Positions 8,886 through 16,606 of a DNA stretch of 64,000 nt are shown piece by piece (positions within the stretch are counted from its first letter, which is position 1; each line of letters starts with the position of its first letter). The notes beneath the pieces were generated by a model. That model was not told the DNA's origin and searched no databases. It saw only the letters and a program-made list of their open reading frames with translations. The DNA comes from Streptomyces sp. NBC_01016. Its GTDB lineage: Bacteria > Actinomycetota > Actinomycetes > Streptomycetales > Streptomycetaceae. Both the position numbers and the translations under genes were made by a program. The stretch is taken from positions 682,001-746,000 of the forward strand of contig NZ_JAPEOQ010000001.1 of assembly GCF_026341035.1 (NCBI RefSeq), given 5' to 3'.

Positions 8886-10178
8886 GTGAGCACGCATACC
8901 GAGATCGAACCGCCGCCCCCGCCCGCCGTGTCCGCTCGCGCCCTGCTGCCGTTCGTCCTGCCCGCGCTGGTGGTGGGCGTCGGCTGCAGCGTGCTGTTCC
9001 TGGCGCTCGACTGGATCGCGGAGAAACTGGCCGATCTGGTGTGGGAGAAGCTGCCCGACGCGCTCGGCATCGGCGGCTACTCCTCGTTGTGGATCATCGT
9101 GATGCTCACCGTCACGGGCGTCCTCGTCGGGCTCGTGGTCTGGAAGGTGCCGGGTCACGCGGGCCCCGACCCCGCGACGATGGGGCTCGGCGGCGAGGCA
9201 CCGCTGCCGCCGTACGTGCTGCCGGGGCTCGCGCTCGCCGCGGCGCTGATGCTGGCCGGCGGGCCGAGCCTGGGCCCGGAGAACCCGATCATCGCGGTGA
9301 ACGTGGGGCTCGCGTTCTGGCTCGGCAAGAAGCTGGTGCCGAACTCGCAGGCCACGATGTGGGTGAGCCTCGCGACGGCGGGGACCATCGGCGCCCTGTT
9401 CGGTACGCCGATCGCGGCCGCGCTGCTCGTCTCGGAGACGCTGGCCGGGAAGGCGATGCCGATGAAGGGCTCGCTGTGGGACAACATGTTCGGTCCGCTG
9501 CTCGCGGCGGCCGCGGGCTCCATGACCACCTCCCTGATCGCCTCGCCCTCCTTCGACCTGGGCCTGCCGCCCCTGAGCGATCCCGACTGGGGCGACCTCC
9601 TGTCCTCGATCGTCGTCGCGTGCGCGGCCGCGGTGTTCGCGATGACCGCCGTCTACGCCTTCCCCTACGTGCACCGCGCCTTCGGCCGCCTCGGCCACCC
9701 GATGCTGATGCTTCCGCTGGGCGGGCTCGTGCTCGGCCTGCTCGGGGCACTCGGCGGCGAACTGACGCTGTTCAAGGGGCTCGCGGAGGTCAAGGAGATC
9801 GCCGCGTCGCCGGACGGCCGGTCGGCCGGGGAGTTCGCCCTGATGACCGTGGTGAAGCTGGCGGCGCTGCTCATCGCCGCCACGTGCGGGTTCCGAGGCG
9901 GACGGATCTTCCCCGCCGTCTTCGTGGGCGCGGCCTTCGGCCTGTTCGCGCACGCCCTCGTGCCGGGCGTGGACCCGTCGGTCGGTATCGCGGCCGGTGT
10001 GCTCGGAGTGCTGCTCGCGGTCACCCGGTCGGGCTGGGTCAGCCTGTTCACGGCGGCCGTCCTGGTCGCGTCCCCCGCGATCATCGCCCTCATGTGCATC
10101 GCATCTTTGCCCGCTTGGCTACTGGTGACGGGACGCCCCCAGATGCAACTGTCGGAGGACGGGTCGGCGATCCGCTGA
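8886..10178 (+). CDS. CLC-family chloride channel/transporter
   Basis: A 430-residue polytopic membrane protein of the CLC superfamily (chloride channels and Cl-/H+ antiporters). Family regions visible are GGPSLGPENPIIAVNVGLA, corresponding to the GREGP selectivity/gating loop, and GFRGGRIFPAVFVGAAFG, corresponding to the GxFxP loop. About ten hydrophobic helices surround them. The gating loop reads GPENP rather than GREGP, so the gating glutamate is offset and it cannot be said whether this is a channel or an exchanger. Start is GTG at 8886. The gene is divergent from tipA and is followed 71 bases later by a glutamate decarboxylase, suggesting an acid-stress pairing. Confidence 0.88.
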   Translation: MSTHTEIEPPPPPAVSARALLPFVLPALVVGVGCSVLFLALDWIAEKLADLVWEKLPDALGIGGYSSLWIIVMLTVTGVLVGLVVWKVPGHAGPDPATMGLGGEAPLPPYVLPGLALAAALMLAGGPSLGPENPIIAVNVGLAFWLGKKLVPNSQATMWVSLATAGTIGALFGTPIAAALLVSETLAGKAMPMKGSLWDNMFGPLLAAAAGSMTTSLIASPSFDLGLPPLSDPDWGDLLSSIVVACAAAVFAMTAVYAFPYVHRAFGRLGHPMLMLPLGGLVLGLLGALGGELTLFKGLAEVKEIAASPDGRSAGEFALMTVVKLAALLIAATCGFRGGRIFPAVFVGAAFGLFAHALVPGVDPSVGIAAGVLGVLLAVTRSGWVSLFTAAVLVASPAIIALMCIASLPAWLLVTGRPQMQLSEDGSAIR

Positions 10179-10191
10179 AAGCGTTTCAGCG
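10173..10191 (+). terminator. Short hairpin at the end of the CLC gene
   Basis: CGCTGAAA and TTTCAGCG form an 8-bp stem around GCG, overlapping the CLC stop codon. It could weaken read-through into the decarboxylase gene. It is small, so its role is uncertain. Confidence 0.35.
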
Positions 10192-10249
10192 ATCCGCCGA
10201 AGGCGTTGAAAACCGTACAACTTCCGTTGCTCGAAAAGGAGTTGCCCTC

Positions 10250-11677
10250 ATGTCACCCCTGCATCAGAGCCCGGCCGACCGCTACGGCAAACCCGACGAG
10301 CGCCCCATCGCCGTCAACCCCTTCTACGGTGAGGCGAATCCGACGGCAGGGATGACGGACGCCCCGCCCAAGCACCGGATGCCGAACGGTCCGCTCGCGC
10401 CCATGACCGCGTATCAACTCGTCCGTGACGAGCTGATGCTGGACGGGAACGCGCGTCTCAACCTCGCCACCTTCGTCACCACGTGGATGGAGCCCCAGGC
10501 GGGCATCCTCATGGACGAGTGCCGGGACAAGAACATGATCGACAAGGACGAGTACCCGCGGACGGCGGAGCTGGAGCGACGCTGCGTCGCCATGCTCGCC
10601 GATCTGTGGAACGCGCCCGACCCGTCCGCCACCGTGGGGTGTTCGACCACCGGGTCGAGCGAGGCGTGCATGCTGGCCGGGATGGCGCTCAAGCGGCGCT
10701 GGGCGCGGAGGAACGCCGACCGCTACCCCTCGCGCGAGGCCCGCCCCAATCTCGTCATGGGCGTGAACGTGCAGGTGTGCTGGGAGAAGTTCTGCACGTT
10801 CTGGGAGGTGGAGGCGCGGCAGGTGCCGATGGAGGGCGACCGGTTCCATCTCGATCCGGCCGCCGCCGCGGAGCTGTGCGACGAGAACACGATCGGCGTC
10901 GTCGGCATCCTCGGCTCCACCTTCGACGGCTCGTACGAGCCGATCGCCGAGCTGTGCGCGGCGCTCGACGAGTTGCAGGCGAAGACGGGCCTCGACATCC
11001 CCGTGCATGTGGACGGAGCCTCGGGCGCGATGGTCGCGCCGTTCCTGGACCCGGATCTGGTGTGGGACTTCCGGCTGCCGCGGGTGGCGTCGATCAACAC
11101 GTCGGGGCACAAGTACGGGCTCGTCTACCCGGGAGTCGGGTGGGCGCTGTGGCGCGACGCGGAGGCGCTTCCGGAGGAACTCGTCTTCCGGGTCAACTAC
11201 TTGGGCGGCGACATGCCGACCTTCGCGCTCAACTTCTCGCGGCCGGGAGCCCAAGTGGTCGCCCAGTACTACACGTTCCTGCGTCTCGGCAGGGAGGGAT
11301 TCCGGGCCGTTCAGCAGGCGACGCGACAGGTGGCGCGCGGACTCGCCGACCGGATCGAGGCGCTCGGCGACTTCCAACTCATCACCAGGGGCGACGAGTT
11401 GCCGGTGTTCGCGTTCACGACGACGTCGGACGTGAAGGCGTACGACGTGTTCGACGTGTCGCGGCGCCTTCGGGAGCGGGGGTGGCTGGTGCCGGCGTAC
11501 ACCTTCCCGGCGCACCGGGAGGATCTCGCGGTGCTGCGGGTGGTGTGCCGCAACGGGTTCTCGTCGGACCTGGCGGAACTCCTGGTGGAGGACCTCGGCC
11601 AGCTCCTCCCGGAGCTGCGCAAGCAGCCGCACCCCTCCGTTCCGGACAAGGGTGCGGCCACCGGGTTCCACCACTGA
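10250..11677 (+). CDS. Glutamate decarboxylase
   Basis: A PLP-dependent enzyme that converts glutamate to GABA and CO2, consuming a cytoplasmic proton. The PLP-lysine motif is NTSGHKYGLVYPG. Upstream are the family segments TFVTTWMEPQAGILMDEC and GCSTTGSSEACMLAGMALK, and DIPVHVDGASGAMVAPF contains the PLP-pyridine aspartate. ATG at 10250 has AAAAGGA eight bases upstream and gives 475 residues, the normal GadB length. The frame is open much further upstream only because it runs through the CLC gene in another frame. No GABA/glutamate antiporter gene is seen nearby. Confidence 0.95.
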   Translation: MSPLHQSPADRYGKPDERPIAVNPFYGEANPTAGMTDAPPKHRMPNGPLAPMTAYQLVRDELMLDGNARLNLATFVTTWMEPQAGILMDECRDKNMIDKDEYPRTAELERRCVAMLADLWNAPDPSATVGCSTTGSSEACMLAGMALKRRWARRNADRYPSREARPNLVMGVNVQVCWEKFCTFWEVEARQVPMEGDRFHLDPAAAAELCDENTIGVVGILGSTFDGSYEPIAELCAALDELQAKTGLDIPVHVDGASGAMVAPFLDPDLVWDFRLPRVASINTSGHKYGLVYPGVGWALWRDAEALPEELVFRVNYLGGDMPTFALNFSRPGAQVVAQYYTFLRLGREGFRAVQQATRQVARGLADRIEALGDFQLITRGDELPVFAFTTTSDVKAYDVFDVSRRLRERGWLVPAYTFPAHREDLAVLRVVCRNGFSSDLAELLVEDLGQLLPELRKQPHPSVPDKGAATGFHH

Positions 11678-11679
11678 GC

Positions 11680-12447
11680 TCAGTGGCTCAACCTCGCGAA
11701 CCTCCGTACCGCCAGCGGAAAGAAGACCGCCACGAGCCCCACCGGCCACGCCACCGCGAGCAGCACCTCGTCCGCGCCTCCCGGGTTGCCGAAGAGGTGG
11801 CGGACCGAGGAGGCCGTGGCCGACATCGGGTTCCACTCGACCACCGCGCCCAGCCAGTCCGGCATGGTGGACGGCACCGTAAAGGCGTTGGAGAGGAACC
11901 CGACCGGCCACACCAGGATCTGCACGGCCTGCACCAGCTCCGGCCTCCCCGCCACCATGGCCAGGTAGATCCCCATCCACAGCATCGCGAAGCGCAGCAG
12001 GAGCAGCAGCCCGAAGGCCCCGAGCACCGCGCCGAACGAGCCGTGCACACGCCAGCCGATGGCGAGGCCGACGGCGGCCATGACCACGATCGACGCCGCC
12101 GACTGGAGCATGTCCGCCGCCGAACGGCCCACGAGGACCGCCCCGTTGGTCATCGGCATGGACCGGAACCGGTCGATCACCCCCTTGTTGAGGTCCTGGG
12201 TGACCGCCAGCATGGTCGTCTCCAGGCCGAACGCCATGGTCAGCGCGAGCATGCCGGGCACGAGGAAGTCGACGTAATCCCCCTCGACGCCCTTGCCGCC
12301 CCCGATCAGGTAGCCGAACATCACGAGCAGCATCACGGGGAAGACCAGGCCGACCACGACCTGCACCGGCTGCCGTGCCCAGTGGGCGAGTTCGCGCCGG
12401 GTCATCGTCCAGGAGTCCGTGACCGCCAGGACCGCCGGTGTACTCAT
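11680..12447 (-). CDS. ABC-2 type transporter permease
   Basis: The membrane component of a DrrAB-like drug or lipid exporter, 255 residues. It has an N-terminal amphipathic segment ([20 protein letters not shown]) and six hydrophobic helices including [20 protein letters not shown] and [20 protein letters not shown]. The ATG at 12447 overlaps the stop of the upstream ATPase gene by four bases (ATGA), so the two are translationally coupled. The gene ends just beyond the convergent glutamate decarboxylase stop, with only two bases between them. Substrate unknown. Confidence 0.9.
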   Translation of the reverse strand: MSTPAVLAVTDSWTMTRRELAHWARQPVQVVVGLVFPVMLLVMFGYLIGGGKGVEGDYVDFLVPGMLALTMAFGLETTMLAVTQDLNKGVIDRFRSMPMTNGAVLVGRSAADMLQSAASIVVMAAVGLAIGWRVHGSFGAVLGAFGLLLLLRFAMLWMGIYLAMVAGRPELVQAVQILVWPVGFLSNAFTVPSTMPDWLGAVVEWNPMSATASSVRHLFGNPGGADEVLLAVAWPVGLVAVFFPLAVRRFARLSH

Positions 12448-13370
12448 GCGGGGACCTCCGTCAGGTGCAGGAACACCTCGTCGAGCGTGGGGCGGCGCAG
12501 CGCCACGTCCTCCGCCTCGACACCGGCCTCCTGAAGGGCTCGTACGACGTCGGTGAGCGCGGCCATCCGGTCGGTCACCGGAGCGCTCACCAGGCGACGG
12601 TCGGCGTCGACCGTGGCGCCCGCGGGCAGCATCGGGGCGACGAGCGGCAGCTGCGCCGCGTCCCGGACCACGACGTCGATCCGGTCGCCGCCCAGCTTCG
12701 CCTTCAGTTCGTCCGGGCTGCCGTCCGCCACGACCCGGCCCCGGTCGACCACCGAGACCCGGTCGGCCAGCTGGTCCGCCTCCTCCAGGTACTGCGTGGT
12801 CAGCAGCACCGTCGTGCCACCGCCGACCAGCGAGCGCACCGCGTGCCACACCTCGGCGCGGCCGCGCGGGTCGAGGCCCGTCGTCGGCTCGTCGAGGAAG
12901 AGGACCTCCGGGTCCGTGATGAGCGACGCGGCGAGGTCGAGGCGGCGCCGCATGCCGCCGCTGTACGCCTTGACCGCCTTGCGGCCGGTGTCCCCGAGGC
13001 CGAAGCGGGCCAGGAGTTCGCCGGCCCGCACGCCCGCGCGCCGGGCGCCCAGGTGGTGCAGCCGGCCGAACATCTCCAGGTTCTGCCGGCCGCTCAACTC
13101 CTCGTCGAGCGCCGCGTGCTGGCCGAGCAGGCCGATGCGGTGCCGGACCGCGTCCGGGCTGCGCCGCACATCGTGGCCCGCCACCTCGACGCGGCCCTCG
13201 TCGGCCCTCAGCAGCGTCGTCATGACGCGTACGGCGGTGGTCTTGCCCGCCCCGTTCGGCCCGAGGAGGCCGTGCACGGTGCCCCGGCCCACCGCCAGGT
13301 CGAGGCCGTCGAGTGCCGCCTTCTCCCCGTACCGCTTCCGCACTCCCTCGGCGACGATCGCGTCCGTCAT
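12444..13370 (-). CDS. ABC transporter ATP-binding protein (DrrA-like)
   Basis: The ATPase of the exporter. It has Walker [22 protein letters not shown] (shown here as [14 protein letters not shown]), the signature [16 protein letters not shown], Walker [19 protein letters not shown] and the H-loop region [18 protein letters not shown]. The C-terminal 80 residues carry the DrrA-like extension. ATG at 13370 with GGGAG upstream gives 308 residues. The promoter upstream holds two copies of a palindromic motif next to a PadR gene, indicating control by that repressor. Confidence 0.92.
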   Translation of the reverse strand: MTDAIVAEGVRKRYGEKAALDGLDLAVGRGTVHGLLGPNGAGKTTAVRVMTTLLRADEGRVEVAGHDVRRSPDAVRHRIGLLGQHAALDEELSGRQNLEMFGRLHHLGARRAGVRAGELLARFGLGDTGRKAVKAYSGGMRRRLDLAASLITDPEVLFLDEPTTGLDPRGRAEVWHAVRSLVGGGTTVLLTTQYLEEADQLADRVSVVDRGRVVADGSPDELKAKLGGDRIDVVVRDAAQLPLVAPMLPAGATVDADRRLVSAPVTDRMAALTDVVRALQEAGVEAEDVALRRPTLDEVFLHLTEVPA

Positions 13371-13401
13371 CCAGCTCCCTCCGTTGCCACATCCACCGTA
13401 T

Positions 13402-13457
13402 TCAAATTTGACTAGATGGGCGAAGGTAACCGAGGAACCCTCATTCGTCAAACTTGA
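13402..13457 (-). promoter_or_regulatory. Promoter and twin PadR-type operators of the ABC exporter
   Basis: Two copies of TCAAAYTTGAYTAG lie at 13402-13415 and 13448-13461 on the plus strand, each centred on a TCAAAnTTGA palindrome, 46 bases apart. On the minus strand a -35 TTGACG overlaps the upstream copy and is followed after 17 bases by TACCTT (-10). The other copy lies just downstream of the -10. This places both palindromes where a repressor would block the ABC promoter. Confidence 0.65.
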
Positions 13458-14099
13458 TTAGCGGCCGCGCTCCCCGGGGTGCTCCCCCGCCGCGAACGGG
13501 TTCTCCTGCCCCTCCGCGAGCACGCCGACGAAGGGTTCACCCTCGCCCGCGAAGGTGTAGGAGCCGCCCTCGATGCGGGCGATCAGGCCCTTGGTCCACT
13601 GCGCGCCGGTGTCGGCGGAGAAGACCCAGTGGTTCATGATCTCGCCGATGTGGCCCAGTTGTTCGGGGCCCTCCTCGGGCGTGTAGTACTCCGTGACGGA
13701 GCGCCGCCACTCCTCCATGTGCCGCACCCGCTCCTTGAGCAGCCCCACGACCTCCTCGCGCGGCAGGTCCACCATGCAGCCGAGCGCAGCGGTGAGGATG
13801 TCGGGCCGCTGGTCGTACGAGGTCAGGGACGCGCGGACCAGGGCGAGGTACTCCTCCTGCCCCTGATCCGTGAGCTCGTACTCGGTGCGCGGCGGGCCGC
13901 CGACCGTGGAGGGCGCGACCTCGTGGGCGCGCAGCAGCCCTTGCTTCGCCATCTGCTTGAGCGCGTGGTAGATCGAGCCGGGCTTGGCGTTCGACCACTC
14001 GTGGGCGCCCCAGTACTCCAGGTCGTTGCGCACTTGATAGCCGTGCGCGCGGCCGTGCTGACGTACGGCCCCGAGAACCAGCAGGCGGATCGCTGACAT
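13458..14099 (-). CDS. PadR-family transcriptional regulator
   Basis: A PadR repressor: an N-terminal winged helix (MSAIRLLVLGAVRQHGRAHG, then EWSNAKPGSIYHALKQMAKQ and the TEYELTDQGQ wing), followed by a C-terminal helical dimerisation domain. Such proteins usually sense the drug exported by the neighbouring transporter. I favour the ATG at 14099 (213 residues); an upstream start at 14135 is possible and has no clearly better ribosome-binding site. The stop codon lies against the operator/promoter of the ABC genes, so regulator and target are immediate neighbours on one strand. Confidence 0.88.
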   Translation of the reverse strand: MSAIRLLVLGAVRQHGRAHGYQVRNDLEYWGAHEWSNAKPGSIYHALKQMAKQGLLRAHEVAPSTVGGPPRTEYELTDQGQEEYLALVRASLTSYDQRPDILTAALGCMVDLPREEVVGLLKERVRHMEEWRRSVTEYYTPEEGPEQLGHIGEIMNHWVFSADTGAQWTKGLIARIEGGSYTFAGEGEPFVGVLAEGQENPFAAGEHPGERGR

Positions 14100-14160
14100 G
14101 CGGTCCAGCGTAGACGTCGGGGCACGGCGACCCATCCCCGGTCAAGCGCCCCCGCGCACG

Positions 14161-14209
14161 CGTAGGACTTTCCCTACGTTTGACGCGTAGGGAAACCCCT
14201 ACGTATCGT
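14161..14209 (+). promoter_or_regulatory. Leaderless promoter with two tandem dyads before the VOC-ArsR operon
   Basis: Two dyads with identical half-sites, CGTAGG-N6-CCTACG, occupy 14161-14178 and 14186-14203. A -35 TTGACG (14180-14185) and a -10 TATCGT (14204-14209) flank the second dyad exactly, so it fills the whole 18-base spacer. The ATG at 14217 falls where transcription should begin, so the mRNA is probably leaderless. The likely ligand-bound repressor is the ArsR protein encoded in the operon. Confidence 0.7.
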
Positions 14210-14216
14210 CGGCCGC

Positions 14217-14597
14217 ATGAACATCACCCACGCCTCCTTCCTCACCCTCCCCGTCACCGACCAGGACCGCGCGCTGCACTTCTACGTCGACGTGCTCGGC
14301 TTCGAGGTCGTCGTCGACCGCGAGATGCCGCCGGGCCGCTGGCTGCAGGTGGCGCCCGCCGGGGCCCAGACCGTTTTCACGCTGGCCGGACCCGGCATGG
14401 GCGATTTCACGCCCGGATCGGCGCGGGGGATCATGTTCGTCACGACCGATGTCGACGCCGACTGCGACCGCCTCAGGGCCGCGGGCGTCGAGGTCGGCGG
14501 ACCCGAGCAGCTGCCGTGGGGCCGGATGGCAGGCTTCACCGACCCGGACGGCAACAGCCTGATGCTGATCACCGAGAACGAGACAGGAAGCTTCTGA
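14217..14597 (+). CDS. VOC-family (glyoxalase/bleomycin resistance-like) protein
   Basis: A single-domain 126-residue vicinal-oxygen-chelate protein. Visible features are ASFLTLPVTDQDRALHFYVD at the N-terminus, the second beta-alpha-beta unit around RGIMFVTTDVDADCDRLRAA and the C-terminal FTDPDGNSLMLIT. Such proteins bind metals and act as dioxygenases, isomerases or antibiotic-binding proteins; the substrate cannot be told. No ribosome-binding site precedes the ATG, which fits the leaderless promoter just upstream. It is first in a three-gene operon with an ArsR regulator and an SRPBCC protein, a common actinobacterial combination. Confidence 0.88.
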   Translation: MNITHASFLTLPVTDQDRALHFYVDVLGFEVVVDREMPPGRWLQVAPAGAQTVFTLAGPGMGDFTPGSARGIMFVTTDVDADCDRLRAAGVEVGGPEQLPWGRMAGFTDPDGNSLMLITENETGSF

Positions 14598-14602
14598 CCG
14601 CC

Positions 14603-14965
14603 ATGCCACCCGCGAGCGCGCGCACCACCACCGGCCAGGACCCCGACCGGATCTTCGCCGCGCTCGCCAGCGGCACCCGGCGCGAGATCCTGCGCCTGCT
14701 GCGGGAGCAAGGGCCGCAGCCGGCCGGGGCCGTGGCGAACCGCTTCGACATGGCCCGGCCCAGCCTCTCCGAGCATCTGAAGGTGCTGCGCGACGCGGGA
14801 CTCGTCTCCGAGGAGCGCTCGGGCCGGCAGCGGATCTACCGCCTGGAGGCCGCACCGCTCGCCGACGTGCAGGACTGGCTGCATCCCTACGAGCGGTTCT
14901 GGCGGAAGAAGCTGAGTGACCTCAGCGACGTACTGGACGCCATGCCCGACGATGACGCCTCATGA
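14603..14965 (+). CDS. ArsR-family transcriptional regulator
   Basis: A 120-residue ArsR winged-helix repressor. The family pattern is clear in DRIFAALASGTRREILRLL, then DMARPSLSEHLKVLRDAGLV (recognition helix) and the wing SEERSGRQRIYRLE. No cysteine pair typical of metal sensors is present, so it probably senses something other than metal. It begins five bases after the VOC stop and overlaps the next gene by ATGA. It is the best candidate for binding the CGTAGG dyads in the operon promoter. Confidence 0.9.
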   Translation: MPPASARTTTGQDPDRIFAALASGTRREILRLLREQGPQPAGAVANRFDMARPSLSEHLKVLRDAGLVSEERSGRQRIYRLEAAPLADVQDWLHPYERFWRKKLSDLSDVLDAMPDDDAS

Positions 14966-15432
14966 GCATCAGTGAGCCCGACCCGACGCCCGATCCCACC
15001 ACCATCACGGTCGACCAGTTCTTTCCCCATCCGCCCGCGAAGGTGTGGCGGGCACTGACCGAGCCCGAACTGATCCGGCGCTGGATGATGCCGGGCGGTG
15101 AGAAGTTCCGGCTCGCGGTCGGGCACCGATACGCGATGACGGCGGTGCCGCGGCCCAACACCAATTTCTCCGGCACCGTCGAGGCCGAGGTTCTCGCCTA
15201 CGAGGACGAGCGGATGCTGCGCATGCGCTGGACGGATCGAGATTCGGCCAATTCCGCGGACTGGACGATCACTTGGACGCTGTACTCCGAAGGCCGTGGG
15301 ACGCGCCTTTTCTTGGTTCATGAAGGATTCGATCCGGACGACCCGGCCCAGGCGATGGCTCGAAAGATCATGGACGGTGGTTGGCGTTCGCATGTAATGC
15401 GGGCACTGGGGCAGGCGCTTTCCGAGCTGTAA
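14962..15432 (+). CDS. SRPBCC/AHSA1-domain protein
   Basis: A 156-residue START-like (Aha1/SRPBCC) protein with the usual TVDQFFPHPPAKVWRALTEP start and the C-terminal GWRSHVMRALGQAL helix that closes the hydrophobic cavity. It is translationally coupled to the ArsR gene (ATGA overlap). ArsR-SRPBCC pairs are widespread and functionally undefined; binding of a hydrophobic ligand is the family expectation. The last codons have lower GC than the start. Confidence 0.87.
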   Translation: MSISEPDPTPDPTTITVDQFFPHPPAKVWRALTEPELIRRWMMPGGEKFRLAVGHRYAMTAVPRPNTNFSGTVEAEVLAYEDERMLRMRWTDRDSANSADWTITWTLYSEGRGTRLFLVHEGFDPDDPAQAMARKIMDGGWRSHVMRALGQALSEL

Positions 15433-15445
15433 CTGCGAGAACACC

Positions 15446-15496
15446 GCGCGTGCACGTGCATCTGCCCATGCAAGGGCATTTGAACGCAGCTATGAT
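15446..15496 (+). promoter_or_regulatory. Promoter of the DUF397 gene with shared upstream motif
   Basis: A 22-base motif at 15446-15467 begins GCGCGTGCACGTGCA and ends TCTGCCC. It recurs exactly, in opposite orientation, at 16429-16450 before the HATPase gene. It sits directly upstream of a -35-like ATGCAA (15468-15473), followed after 17 bases by TATGAT (-10, 15491-15496). The core TGCACGTGCA is itself a perfect palindrome. Confidence 0.65.
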
Positions 15497-15597
15497 CCTG
15501 GACAGTTGGGGCAGTTGATCACCGCTGTCCCGGCTTTCACAATCACCGCAGAATCATTCACTGTTACAGCACTGACAGCACCACCGGGGAGCGAACC

Positions 15598-15840
15598 GTG
15601 CACCACGTGTACAACGGCATGGCGGCCACGGAGTTGCACGGAGTGGTCTGGCAGAAGAGCAGGCACAGCAACTCGCAGGGTTCCTGCGTGGAGTTCGCGA
15701 AGTTGCCCGGCGGAAGGATCGCCGTGCGCAACTCGAACTTTCCGGAGGGGCCCGCGCTCGTCTATACGCCCGCGGAGATAGAGGCGATGCTCCTCGGCGT
15801 GAAGGACGGGGAATTCGACCATCTGACGGCCGGGGCCTGA
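15598..15840 (+). CDS. DUF397-domain protein
   Basis: An 80-residue protein with the typical DUF397 pattern WQKSRHSNSQGSCVEFAKL, then GGRIAVRNSNFPEGP. These small proteins are encoded next to XRE regulators of the Scr1/DUF5753 type and act as partners or antagonists of them, in a toxin/antitoxin-like or developmental control circuit. Start is GTG at 15598 with GGGGAG upstream. The set here also includes the convergent HATPase gene and the XRE gene at 16607. Confidence 0.87.
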   Translation: MHHVYNGMAATELHGVVWQKSRHSNSQGSCVEFAKLPGGRIAVRNSNFPEGPALVYTPAEIEAMLLGVKDGEFDHLTAGA

Positions 15841-15860
15841 CGCGACGTCAATGACCCTTC

Positions 15861-16349
15861 TCACAACCTGAAGAGCGCCCAGACGACTTTTCCGCTCAGC
15901 GCTCCGGCCAAGGGGTGCCAGCCCCAACTGTCGGCGAAGGAGTCGACGAGGAACAGTCCGCGCCCCGACTCCGCCGAGAAGTCGGCGTCGATGTCCACCT
16001 CTTGGGCGACCGGACTGTCGTTACTGGGATCACGGACCGCGCACACTACGCGCGAAGACCAATGCATCAAGTGGAGCCGTACGGGCGGATCCTGGGAGTG
16101 CGGGGTGTCCGCCGGGAGGCCGTGCCGCAGGGAATTGGTGACCAGTTCGGAGACGACGAGGCAAATATCGTCGAAGCGCTCCAACGCTTCCCAGTCGGCG
16201 AGCGTCCTGCGACTGAACTCCCTTGCGCAGCGCACCGCTTCATAGCGGGCGGGCAGAGCGCAGGACGCGGTGCTGGAGACCGCCGAGGGGTCGACCGGGG
16301 GCAACCCCTGCCTTAAAGGCTCGAGCATGGTCGATCCGTCCGTCCCCAT
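15861..16349 (-). CDS. ATP-binding protein, anti-sigma-factor-like HATPase domain
   Basis: A GHKL/HATPase_c single-domain protein of the RsbW/SpoIIAB-like type common in streptomycetes. The N-box is visible in DDICLVVSELVTNSLRHG and the G1-like region in FSAESGRGLFLVDSFADSW. GTG/ATG choice: the ATG at 16349 has GGGGAG eight bases upstream and gives 162 residues (MGTDGSTMLEPLRQG); an inner ATG at 16328 is less well placed. The frame stays open to 16691 but that portion does not resemble the family. It lies between the DUF397 and XRE genes. Confidence 0.85.
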   Translation of the reverse strand: MGTDGSTMLEPLRQGLPPVDPSAVSSTASCALPARYEAVRCAREFSRRTLADWEALERFDDICLVVSELVTNSLRHGLPADTPHSQDPPVRLHLMHWSSRVVCAVRDPSNDSPVAQEVDIDADFSAESGRGLFLVDSFADSWGWHPLAGALSGKVVWALFRL

Positions 16350-16428
16350 GCGAGGCACTCCCCATTTTCGCAGTACGCAGCGAGCGGTGGTGGCGCCATC
16401 GTTCCGAATGCGTACAGCGGATGCAAGG

Positions 16429-16450
16429 GCAGATGCACGTGCACGCGCCC
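16429..16450 (-). promoter_or_regulatory. Second copy of the shared 22-base motif, before the HATPase gene
   Basis: Exact inverted copy of the motif at 15446-15467. On the minus strand it is followed at once by a -35-like TTGCAT and, 17 bases later, AACGAT. Thus in both promoters the motif abuts the -35 in the same orientation relative to the gene, the usual position for an activator site. Confidence 0.6.
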
Positions 16451-16606
16451 GACTTGAGCGACCCCGTACCGCTTCTCGTGCATTTCTTCCTACGACTTCT
16501 TGCGCATGTAGTTCGTGATCTTTCCGTTTCTGTAACCGAACGAGTACAGACGGGAGCGTTTTAATGGCACACTTCGGCCGTGGACCAATGGGGAGGATGA
16601 AGAGAC

